Positions 57,403-64,000 of a stretch of 64,000 nt of DNA are shown here, piece by piece. Where the stretch lies: positions 247,508 to 311,507 of the forward strand of contig DATGLS010000014.1 of the NCBI GenBank assembly GCA_035293985.1, in the 5' to 3' direction. The translations under genes were made by a program, and so were the position numbers. Source of the stretch: JAVDCA01 sp035293985. GTDB taxonomy: Bacteria > Pseudomonadota > Alphaproteobacteria > Rhizobiales > Xanthobacteraceae. How positions within the stretch are numbered: position 1 is the stretch's first letter; the number at the start of each line of letters is the position of its first letter. The notes beneath the pieces are model-generated. The model was not told the DNA's origin. It saw nothing but the letters and a program-made list of their open reading frames with translations, and did no database searches.

Positions 57403-58902
57403 TCAGGGGTTCGCGGGCTCGACTTGCGGCGGCGGCGCGTCCGTCGCCTTGGTGTCGACGGGCACGGGCGACCAGCCGCCGCCGAGCGCCTGGTAGAGCT
57501 GAACGACCGCGAGCAGTCGGGCGAGGCGGACCTGGGCGAGGGTGTCCTGCGCCGTGAACCAGGTCTGCTGGGTCTGCGTGAGCGTGACGATGTCGAGGAC
57601 GCCGCCCTCCAGCTTCTCCTTGGACTTTCGGTACGCAAGCTCGGAGGTGCGCACGACCTCCTCCTGATAGCGCTCGTGTAGCGCCTGTTGCTGGATCGCG
57701 ATGAGCGCTTGCTCGACGTCGTTGAAGCCCGACAGCACCGATTTGCGATAATCCTGCAGCAGCTCGAGCTGCTTGCCTTTCGCCTGCTCGAGCGCGCCGA
57801 TGAGCGCGCCGCCGTGGAAGACCGGTTGGGTGAGGCTCGCCGTCATGGTGTAGAACCAGGCGCCCGGGCCGAACAGCGAGCTCAGTGCCAGGCTTTCGAA
57901 ACCGGTCTGGGCGGTGAGCGGGATCGTCGGGAAGAATGCCGCGCGGGCCGCCTCGACGTCGTAGTTCTGGGCCCGCAGGTTCGCCTCGGCCTCGCGGATG
58001 TCCGGCCGCTGGTTGAGCAGCTCCGACGGCAGGCCGGGGGACACCCGCGGTATGGCGAGGGCGCGCATGCTGCCGCCCACCGCGTTGAAATGCTCAGGCG
58101 CGCGTCCGACCAGCAGCGCGAGCGCCATCTTGCTCTGCCGCAACGTGATCTCGAGCGGCGGGATGGACGCGCGCTGCGTCGCCACCAGGCTTGCCTGCTG
58201 GGCCTCCTCGAGATCGGATGCGGTGCCGAACTTCTTGCGCTGCTGGATGGCGTTGAGAATGACGGTTGCGGCGCGGACATTTTCGCGCGCGATTCGTATC
58301 CGCTCCTGCGCGGCGAGCATGTTGAAAAAGGCATTGGCGATGCTCACCAGGGTCGTGAGCGCGACCACGTCCTTGTCGAAACGAGCCGAGATCGCGGTTT
58401 CGTCGGCGGCGAGCACGGTCGCCCGGTTCTTGCCCCAGAAGTCGAGCGTATAGCTCGCCTGCAGATTGACGTTGTAGAGCGTGTGCGCCGAAGATCCGCC
58501 GCCGGCGCCCCCGCCGCCGGCGGTCGAGGGGCGCGAGCGCGTCGCGCTCGCGTTGAAATCGATGGTCGGCAGCAGCGCCGCATTGGCGATGCGCACGGCC
58601 GCATCGGCCTGCTGGATGCGTGCCGCCGCCGCCGCGATGTCGAGGTTCGCGGTCTGCGCTTCTTCCATCAGGAGCGTGAGCTCGTGCGAATGGAATCTGC
58701 GCCACCAGTCGAGCGGGGGCAGAGCCGAGTCGGGCCCCTTGCGGGCCGTCGCATAGGAATCGGGAATGTCGAGCTTGAGATCGGGCTTTTCCGGGCCGAG
58801 CAGGCAGCCCGTCAGCACGGGCGCGAGGAGAAGCCCCGCGGCCGCGCGCGCGATACAGCGAACGCGAATTCGTCCACTCCCCGTGCCGGAGAACCGACGC
58901 AT
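57403..58902 (-). CDS. Outer membrane efflux factor, NodT family lipoprotein
   Basis: A 499-residue TolC-like channel with signal peptide and lipobox APVLTGC (Cys near residue 32) followed by LLGPEKPDLKL. Landmarks: LDWWRRFHSHELTLLMEEAQ, YTLDFWGKNRATVLAADET, LLNQRPDIREAEANLRAQNY, YQALGGGW and a Pro-rich C-terminal tail. A Gly-rich insert TAGGGGAGGGSSA lies in the first half. It is the likely outer membrane partner of the MdtABC-like pump, located upstream in the same direction. Confidence 0.92.
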   Translation of the reverse strand: MRRFSGTGSGRIRVRCIARAAAGLLLAPVLTGCLLGPEKPDLKLDIPDSYATARKGPDSALPPLDWWRRFHSHELTLLMEEAQTANLDIAAAAARIQQADAAVRIANAALLPTIDFNASATRSRPSTAGGGGAGGGSSAHTLYNVNLQASYTLDFWGKNRATVLAADETAISARFDKDVVALTTLVSIANAFFNMLAAQERIRIARENVRAATVILNAIQQRKKFGTASDLEEAQQASLVATQRASIPPLEITLRQSKMALALLVGRAPEHFNAVGGSMRALAIPRVSPGLPSELLNQRPDIREAEANLRAQNYDVEAARAAFFPTIPLTAQTGFESLALSSLFGPGAWFYTMTASLTQPVFHGGALIGALEQAKGKQLELLQDYRKSVLSGFNDVEQALIAIQQQALHERYQEEVVRTSELAYRKSKEKLEGGVLDIVTLTQTQQTWFTAQDTLAQVRLARLLAVVQLYQALGGGWSPVPVDTKATDAPPPQVEPANP

Positions 58903-59342
58903 ACGACGATCTCTCGAACGAATAGACGCGCCCAGCCTGTCCGCGCGCCGCGGCGCCCGCAGGAACTCATGCCCCGCGTGAAGCTAGCAGCCCACCAAGG
59001 CGGAACAAGCGCACAGGCATGGTCGACTGTGCGCTACTGCGCGATCACGCGGCCGGTGTGCTTTTTTTGTGACTCTGGAGATGGCGCAGAGCGAAATGAT
59101 CCAGCGGACGCTTGCTCCTTCCGGGGGGGATTTTGGCTGGTCCGGGGCGCCGCAGGCTTCGGTTTGGCGTGACAGAGGCACGCCAACATGCTGTTGCGGC
59201 AAGCCTTTCGCGTCGGGTGGGCAGAAGGCGTGTTCCGCTGCTCCTTCGCGTGGGCAAAATCTCCGAGAGCGACTTTGCTCACGCGGACCTGGGGGCGTCC
59301 GATTTTGCCCGTGCTACGGACGCTTTCTCCCCGCCGCATCGC
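58903..59342. other. Intergenic region with a family B repeat
   Basis: 440 bases between the outer membrane factor (minus) and the bacterioferritin stop. 59205-59335 has repeated GGGCAGAAGGCG, GGGCAAAATC and TTTTGCCCGTGCTACGGACG, matching the GTAGGGTGGGCAAA family. A GTGCTTTTTTTGTGACTC patch near 59058 is notable for a T7 run. No supported gene. Confidence 0.5.
59205..59335. repeat. Palindromic repeat (family B), degenerate
   Basis: GTCGGGTGGGCAGAAGGCGT at one end faces TTTTGCCCGTGCTACGG at the other, with GGGCAAAATCTCCG and CGACTTTGCTCACGCGG between. It resembles the elements at 6531-6636 and 34582-34737 but is less symmetrical. It lies immediately before the bacterioferritin stop. Confidence 0.45.
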
Positions 59343-59834
59343 TCAGTCCTTGTGGTCGTCGTCCATCTCGCCGATGTGGTGCTGGGCATAGAGCTCGAGG
59401 CCGAGCTTGGCGACGAGATCGAGCTGCGTCTCGAGAAAGTCGATGTGCTCCTCCTCGTCGTGCATCAGCTTCTCGAACAGGTCGCGCGTGACGTAGTCGC
59501 GGGCGCCGTGGCAATAGGTGGCCGCTTCCTCGTAGAGCGCTCGCGCCGACATCTCGGCCGCGAGGTCGCAGTCGAGCACTTCCTTGACGGTCTGTCCGAT
59601 GTGCAGCGGATCGAGCACCTGCATGTTGGGGAAGCCGTCGAGGAAAATGATGCGGGCAACGAGCTTGTCGGCGTGCTCCATCTCCTCGATCGATTCCTTG
59701 CGCCATTTCTTCGCCAGCGCCTGGTATCCCCAGTTCTCCAGCAGCCGGTAATGCAGCCAGTACTGGTTGACGGCGGTCAGCTCGTGCCGCAGCGCCTTGT
59801 TGAGATATTCGATGACCTTGGCGTCGCCTTTCAT
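59343..59834 (-). CDS. bfr: Bacterioferritin
   Basis: Heme-containing ferritin cage that oxidises and stores iron, 163 residues. From the ATG at 59834 the ferroxidase ligands fall at the classical positions: Glu18 (RHELTAVNQYWLH), Glu51 and His54 (EEMEHADKLV), with the heme-binding Met52; later come ALYEEAATYCHGARDYVTRD and MHDEEEHIDFLETQL. The start has GGAG 8 bases upstream; an in-frame ATG at 59846 is less good. A Bfd-type ferredoxin lies 1.8 kb away on the same strand, beyond an unrelated gene, matching the pair used for iron release. Confidence 0.96.
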   Translation of the reverse strand: MKGDAKVIEYLNKALRHELTAVNQYWLHYRLLENWGYQALAKKWRKESIEEMEHADKLVARIIFLDGFPNMQVLDPLHIGQTVKEVLDCDLAAEMSARALYEEAATYCHGARDYVTRDLFEKLMHDEEEHIDFLETQLDLVAKLGLELYAQHHIGEMDDDHKD

Positions 59835-60192
59835 GACCGTCTCCACTGGCGGATAACCCGGCGAGGTGGGGGCCGGTTCGCCGACAAATATTCGCGCAGA
59901 CCCACGCCCATCGGCGTATCTGCAATTGCCCGGGGCGCAACACGCTCCCGAGGCCGCGTAGCGGGCAACCTAGAGCATTTTCCGGCGCAAAGCATAGGCC
60001 CGCGAGGGCGGGGACCACAGCGGGGCCGGCGGAGGGTCACGACGGGCTCGGGGCGCGGCATAAGGGCGGTTGCCGGCTGGGGTGGGCTGCCCTACTACAT
60101 TTTCGCCAAAATGCGGGTGCGATGCTAATTTGACTTGTTTTGACCGCACGGGAACGGACGTCCAGGCGCCCGCCACGGAGAACAGACCGGAT
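59835..60192. other. Divergent gap between bfr and the CtpA-like gene
   Basis: 358 bases without a gene. It holds GGTTCGCCGACAA near 59875 and TAGAGCATTTTCCGGCGCAA near 59972-59991, both pieces of dispersed repeats. Promoters for both genes must lie here but no boxes were confidently assigned, and no iron-control dyad was recognised. Confidence 0.45.
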
Positions 60193-61491
60193 ATGCGCAA
60201 GATCCCTTTGGTGAAGGCCCCTTTGATTGTGCTCGGCGTGGCCGCCGGCATGGCGCTGACGATCGTCGGCACCCAGTCCTATGTGGCGCTCGGCGGCACC
60301 GATCCACGTTTGCTCTCGGCACCGCCGACGAATTACCGGCTGCTCGACGTGTTCGGCGACGCCTACGAGCAGGTGCGCAAGCACTATGTCGAGAAGCCGA
60401 ATGACCGGGATCTGATGGGCACCGCCATCAACGGCATGCTGGCGAGTCTGGAAGACTCCTACTACGTCGATGCGAAGACGCTGCGTAATTCGCAGGCCTG
60501 CACGGACCACTGCGAATTCGGCGACCTCGGCATCGCCTTCACGATGGTCGACGGCTACGCCAAGATCATCTCCGCCGTCGACGACTCCCCCGCCGCCAAG
60601 GCCGGGATCATGACCGGCGACATCATCACCGAGCTCGACGGCCTCTCCGCGTCGGGGCTGACCCATTATCAGATGACCGAGCGATTGCGCGGCGCGCCCG
60701 GGACCACGGTCAAGATGACCATCGTCCGCCCGGGCCGCGACAAGCAGATCGAGCTCTCGCTCGTGCGTGCCAAGCTCGACACCCGCTCGGTCCGCGCCCG
60801 CATCGAAGGCGGCGACGTCGGCTACATTCGCATCGCCGAGTTCGACAGCCAGACGGCCGAACAGCTCAAGCAGGCGATCGCCGACATCGCGACCAAGGTC
60901 CCGGCCGACCAGCTCAAGGGATACGTGCTCGACCTGCGCAATGATGCGGGCGGCCCGCTCGATGACGCCATTCCGGTCGCCAACGATTTCCTCGACTCCG
61001 GCGAGATCGTCGAGATCAAAGGCCGCAGCGCCGAGGACACCAAGCACATCCGCGCCACGGCGGCCGATCTCGCCAAGGGCAAGTCGCTGGTCGTGCTGAT
61101 CAATGCCGGCTCGGCCGCGACCTCGGAGGTCGTCGCCGGCGCGCTCCAGGACGCGCACCGCGCGACCCTCGTCGGCACCCACACGTTCGGCCAGGGCTCG
61201 GTCGGGACGCTCATTGCGCTCGGCCCGGACAATGGCGCGATCCACCTCACCACCGGGCACTACGTCACCCCGGCCGGCCACCCGATCGAGGGCAAGGGCA
61301 TCTCTCCCGATGTCGAGGCGGCGCAGGATCTTCCCGACGATCTCAAGCCGTCGCCCAAGGCGGAGCTGAAGGACCCGAAGCTGCAGTCCTATATCCCGGC
61401 CGATCCCAAGGCCGACAAGGCGCTCAACGTCGCCTTGGACACGCTGCGCCATCCGAAGACCGGCGCGACCGTCCCGCCGGTCAAGAACTGA
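60193..61491 (+). CDS. CtpA-like S41 family protein lacking catalytic Ser and Lys (pseudoprotease)
   Basis: A 432-residue protein with one N-terminal membrane segment (about residues 9-28), a PDZ domain (about 115-195: FGDLGIAFTMVDGYAKIISA, AGIMTGDIITELDG) and a C-terminal S41 peptidase fold (GGDVGYIRIAEFDSQTAEQL, GYVLDLRNDAGG). In active CtpA the Ser of GSASASE and the Lys of FGKGSVQ, 25 residues later, are catalytic. Here these are Ala309 (GSAATSE) and Gln334 (FGQGSV), so proteolysis by the usual dyad is impossible. The ATG at 60193 follows AACAGACCGG. It may be a scaffold or substrate-binding regulator of another protease. Confidence 0.85.
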   Translation: MRKIPLVKAPLIVLGVAAGMALTIVGTQSYVALGGTDPRLLSAPPTNYRLLDVFGDAYEQVRKHYVEKPNDRDLMGTAINGMLASLEDSYYVDAKTLRNSQACTDHCEFGDLGIAFTMVDGYAKIISAVDDSPAAKAGIMTGDIITELDGLSASGLTHYQMTERLRGAPGTTVKMTIVRPGRDKQIELSLVRAKLDTRSVRARIEGGDVGYIRIAEFDSQTAEQLKQAIADIATKVPADQLKGYVLDLRNDAGGPLDDAIPVANDFLDSGEIVEIKGRSAEDTKHIRATAADLAKGKSLVVLINAGSAATSEVVAGALQDAHRATLVGTHTFGQGSVGTLIALGPDNGAIHLTTGHYVTPAGHPIEGKGISPDVEAAQDLPDDLKPSPKAELKDPKLQSYIPADPKADKALNVALDTLRHPKTGATVPPVKN

Positions 61492-61502
61492 AGGTGATTT
61501 TG

Positions 61503-61617
61503 TAGGGCGACGCGTCGGCTGGGCGGCGCGTCGTCTGCACTCTGCCACGTGGGCAAATTTCGAGGCGCTTTGCCCACGCCCGGGCTTAGGCGAGCCCGAT
61601 TTTGCCCACCCTGCCGC
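61503..61617. repeat. Palindromic repeat (family B)
   Basis: TAGGGCGACGCGTCG, GTGGGCAAATTTCGAGGCGC, TTTGCCCACG and CGATTTTGCCCACCCTGCC lie between the CtpA-like gene and the convergent Bfd gene. It is placed as a terminator would be. Confidence 0.55.
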
Positions 61618-61635
61618 ATACGCATATCGGATTTG

Positions 61636-61845
61636 TCAGGCGCCGACGCCGTCGGAGCAGCATTCGCTCGTCGGGCATGCGCCCAGCGTCTCGTCCATCA
61701 GGCGGCGGATCGTTCGCACACAGCGTCCGCATTGCGGACTGCAGCCGAGGCAACCGTAGACCTGGGCGGCCGAACGCGGCGTCGCGTCGGCGACGGCGGC
61801 CCGGATCTGGGTGTCGGAGAGGACGTTACAGGAGCAGACGATCAT
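61636..61845 (-). CDS. bfd: Bacterioferritin-associated ferredoxin (Bfd-like)
   Basis: A 69-residue [2Fe-2S] protein of the BFD domain family, which reduces the ferric core of bacterioferritin to mobilise iron. The cluster ligands are Cys4 and Cys6 (VCSCN) and Cys39 and Cys42 (QCGRC), matching the family pattern; three more Cys (GCLGC, GACPTSECC) lie near them and at the C-terminus. Its position near bfr, 1.8 kb away, fits. The upstream region is AT-rich with a possible operator. The additional C-terminal CC is unusual. Confidence 0.88.
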   Translation of the reverse strand: MIVCSCNVLSDTQIRAAVADATPRSAAQVYGCLGCSPQCGRCVRTIRRLMDETLGACPTSECCSDGVGA

Positions 61846-61920
61846 CGGGCCGCTGGATACTCGTGCGAAAGCCGACTTTAGATAGGGCCGCGGGGCGCCG
61901 CAGGCAAAGAAGAAACGCCA

Positions 61921-61983
61921 GTTTTCAATCTATTCCAAACTCGATCGTGCACCGCATTCATGGATTTTTACCAAGAATCCATG
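61921..61983. promoter_or_regulatory. Dyads upstream of bfd, candidate operators
   Basis: CATGGATT (61959-61966) and AATCCATG (61976-61983) are perfect 8-bp inverted arms 9 bases apart. GTTTTCAATCTATTCCAAAC (61921-61940) is a looser dyad with GTTT and AAAC ends. They lie about 75-140 bases upstream of the bfd start in a locally AT-rich patch. Iron-responsive control is plausible but the dyads do not match a known box exactly. Confidence 0.35.
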
Positions 61984-62135
61984 CCGGCATCTGAAACTAT
62001 AATTCCTCTAAAAACCCTCCAATTTATTGACAAGCGACGCCCTGCGTCAAACATCGACCGTGCCGCTTCACATGAGGTGAATTCGGCATCGATCACGGCG
62101 GCGACGCCGCCGGCCCAGCTCGAAGGAATCGTCCA

Positions 62136-62399
62136 GTGGCATTGCAGGACCTGCTTGGTCAGGCATGGACGCATCCGATCAGCGACCCGCGCGCGGAGGA
62201 TGAGAGCCGCCGGCGCGAGCGGTCGCTGTGGAGCCATCAAGCCGAGCCCGGCGCGGCGGATCGCCGTCCGCGGCCGCGGTCCGGCCGCATGGAGGCGTGC
62301 CATATGCCGCGCCGCCAATTCCTGGCGATCGTGATCGGCTGGGGCGCAACCGTCGCCACCCTGCTCGGCGTCATCCTGGCGATCCGCTGGTTCGGCTGA
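62136..62399 (+). CDS. Small membrane protein, uncertain
   Basis: An 87-residue product starting with GTG at 62136, AAGGA about 9 bases upstream. The N-terminal 55 residues are Arg/Pro-rich and polar; the C-terminal 30 (RRQFLAIVIGWGATVATLLG VILAIRWFG) form one membrane segment preceded by two Arg. A shorter version starting at the Met near residue 57 is equally possible. It lies 85 bases before the lyase gene on the same strand. No family recognised. Confidence 0.45.
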   Translation: MALQDLLGQAWTHPISDPRAEDESRRRERSLWSHQAEPGAADRRPRPRSGRMEACHMPRRQFLAIVIGWGATVATLLGVILAIRWFG

Positions 62400-62484
62400 G
62401 CCTCGCGCGCGGTCGGCCTTTCGGGCATCATTGCGCCCGCGGCTTCCGCCGCAATCTCCCCGACCTGTGCGAAAGGCCTCGGAA

Positions 62485-63831
62485 ATGCCCACGACCGCGA
62501 TCGACTCCGCTGTTTTCCGCGACATCTTCTCGACCGAGTCGATGCGCCGCGTCTTTTCCGACGGCAACCGGATCCAGAAATATCTGGACTTCGAGGCGGG
62601 GCTCGCGCGCGCCCAGGCCCGCCTCGGCATCATCCCGCAGAATGCCTGCGACGAGATCCTCGAGCACTGCGACGTCTCGCAGTACGACCTCGCCAGGATC
62701 AAGACGCAGACCGAGCGCATCGGCTATCCGGTGCTGCCGGTGGTGCAGCAGCTCGTCGCGCTGTGCCGCGACGGGCTCGGCGAATGGTGTCATTGGGGCG
62801 CCACCACCCAGGACATCACCGACAGCGCCACCATCATGCAGATCCGCGAGGGGCTCGACCTGATCGAGGCCGATCTCGCCGGCATCAGCGATGCGCTGGC
62901 GAATCTCGCCCGAAAATATCGCGATACGCCGATGGCCGGCCGCAGCAACCTGCAGCAGGCGGTGCCGATCACCTTCGGCTACAAGATGGCGACCATGCTC
63001 GCCGCCTTCGAGCGGCAGAAGCAGCGCCTCGCCGAGCTGCGCGCGCGCGTGCTGGTGTTTGAGTTCGGCGGCGCCGCCGGCACGCTCTCCTCGCTCGGCA
63101 AGGATGGCCTCGAGGTGCAGGTCGAGCTCGCCAGGGAGCTCGAGCTCGCCCAGCCCGAGATCGCCTGGCACACCGTGCGCGACCGCATCGCCGAGGTCGG
63201 CTGCTTCCTCGGCCTCGTCACCGGCCTGTGCGGCAAGATCGCGCTCGACGTGAAGCTGATGATGCAGACCGAGGTCGAGGAGGTGTACGAGCCGTTTCAC
63301 GAGGGGCGCGGCTCGTCGAGCACCATGCCGCAGAAGCGTAACCCGATCTCCTCGGTCTACATCACGGCGCTGACCTCGGTGGTGCGCCAGCACGTGGCGG
63401 CCCTGCTCGACGCGATGGTCGAGGACCACGAGCGTGCGACCGGCCCGTGGGAGATCGAATGGATCGTGCTGCCGGAGATCTTCTCGCTCTCCGCCGGCGC
63501 GCTCGCGCAGACGCGCTTCCTGCTCGAGGGGCTGCAGGTCGACGAGAAGCGGATGCGCGCCAATCTCGACATCACGCGCGGGCTGATCGTCTCCGAGGCC
63601 GTGATGATGGGGCTCGGGCCGCATCTCGGCCGCCAATACGCGCACGACCTCGTCTACGACATCTGCCGCAAGGTGATCGCCACCGGCCGGCCGCTGCTCG
63701 ATCTCCTGGCCGAGGACGAGGAGATCGCCAAGCACATGACGCGCGAGGAGCTGGCGAAGCTCGTCGATCCGGCAAATTATCTCGGCCAGGCCGGCGAGAT
63801 GGTCGACCGCGTGCTGGCGATGCGGAAGTAA
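62485..63831 (+). CDS. Fumarase/aspartase superfamily lyase (adenylosuccinate lyase / 3-carboxymuconate cycloisomerase-like)
   Basis: A 448-residue lyase. The superfamily signature is GSSSTMPQKRNPISSVYITA (about residues 273-292), including the catalytic Ser of the flexible loop. Other motifs are WCHWGATTQDITDSATIMQI (about residues 95-114), with the substrate-binding TTQD, and GRSNLQQAVPITFGYKMATM. Adenylosuccinate lyases and PcaB-type cycloisomerases share these; the ISSVYITA stretch and lack of purine neighbours lean to the PcaB-like class, but no other aromatic-degradation gene is present. I chose the ATG at 62485, after the weak GGAA; the frame extends upstream to 62431 without homology. 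Function within the superfamily is undecided. Confidence 0.85.
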   Translation: MPTTAIDSAVFRDIFSTESMRRVFSDGNRIQKYLDFEAGLARAQARLGIIPQNACDEILEHCDVSQYDLARIKTQTERIGYPVLPVVQQLVALCRDGLGEWCHWGATTQDITDSATIMQIREGLDLIEADLAGISDALANLARKYRDTPMAGRSNLQQAVPITFGYKMATMLAAFERQKQRLAELRARVLVFEFGGAAGTLSSLGKDGLEVQVELARELELAQPEIAWHTVRDRIAEVGCFLGLVTGLCGKIALDVKLMMQTEVEEVYEPFHEGRGSSSTMPQKRNPISSVYITALTSVVRQHVAALLDAMVEDHERATGPWEIEWIVLPEIFSLSAGALAQTRFLLEGLQVDEKRMRANLDITRGLIVSEAVMMGLGPHLGRQYAHDLVYDICRKVIATGRPLLDLLAEDEEIAKHMTREELAKLVDPANYLGQAGEMVDRVLAMRK

Positions 63832-63963
63832 CCGTCATTTGCGAGGCGGCCGCCGGACGCGAAGACTGTATGTCCCTTTCCTTGCGGAGGCGACTCGCCC
63901 TCGATGCGAGTGCGAGGGTTACCCGGATAGGCCGGGCAGAGCCTCACGCAAGGAGGGCGAGTC

Positions 63964-64000
63964 ATGGACGAGCATATCGCAGCTTTTGTCGGGATTGATA
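63964..64000 (+). mobile_element. 5' end of a probable IS110-family transposase, cut by the window edge
   Basis: Only 12 codons are visible, reading MDEHIAAFVGID. IS110 transposases commonly begin with a short leader and then FVGIDW, the Asp being the first of the DEDD catalytic residues. GGAGGG lies 5-10 bases before the ATG at 63964. The preceding 130 bases (63832-63963) would be the left end of the element; IS110 elements lack terminal inverted repeats, so no boundary can be set. Confidence 0.55.

Noticed and set aside
62485..63831. purB as a firm name for the lyase
   Set aside because: The superfamily signature is shared with PcaB-like enzymes and the context does not decide.

Overview
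The window is a gene-dense, high-GC stretch typical of an alphaproteobacterium of the Hyphomicrobiales (Bradyrhizobium, Rhodopseudomonas or Xanthobacteraceae type). This is inferred from the aerobic cob pathway, DUF1636, Bug-type solute binding, NodT-type outer membrane factors, an Omp25/OprB-type porin and the dispersed palindromic intergenic repeats of that order. No rRNA, tRNA or CRISPR array was seen.

Layout. 1-4.2 kb: purM, an AhpD-like protein, a TPP enzyme and a small secreted protein. 4.4-19.5 kb and 25.7-30.5 kb: an almost complete aerobic cobalamin pathway in two blocks. A cobalamin riboswitch with a good promoter (minus strand, 19.3-19.5 kb) drives DUF1636-cobW-cobN-cobG-cobH-cobI-cobJ, mostly joined by 4-base ATGA overlaps. 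cobK, cobL-cobM-cobB, cobT and cobS follow. The second block is cobU-cobO-cobQ, then divergent cbiB and cobC. No cobF was found. Between the blocks (19.6-25.1 kb) lies an accessory cassette of lower apparent GC: a SARP/BTAD regulator, a 65-residue protein, a lipoprotein, a two-domain peptidoglycan hydrolase and a membrane protein with an IPT/TIG-like domain. This is the best candidate for an undescribed system.

30.6-37.6 kb: a small membrane protein, a GMC oxidoreductase, a Bug-type binding protein, a DUF1993 protein and a divergent histidine kinase/response regulator pair. 37.7-44.3 kb: a heavy-metal-type RND pump (MFP and RND subunits) with a divergent outer membrane factor translationally coupled to a Cys-rich secreted peptide. 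44.3-47 kb: a ChrB C-domain protein, a beta-propeller protein and a divergent secreted protein whose shared promoter region carries a long inverted repeat. 47-49 kb: a fusion porin. 49.2-58.9 kb: an MdtABC-like pump with its own outer membrane factor. 59.3-63.8 kb: bacterioferritin, a catalytically dead CtpA-like protein, a Bfd ferredoxin, a small membrane protein and a fumarase/aspartase-superfamily lyase. The window ends in the first codons of a probable IS110-family transposase.

The most striking sequence-level observation is that palindromic repeats of the kind scattered between genes here also sit inside cobB, cobL and cobN, in frame, adding about 25-45 residues to each protein. Other observations are the loss of Ser and Lys in the CtpA-like protein, a G9 tract in the ribosome-binding region of the SARP gene, and divergent gene pairs sharing one CATG for both start codons.
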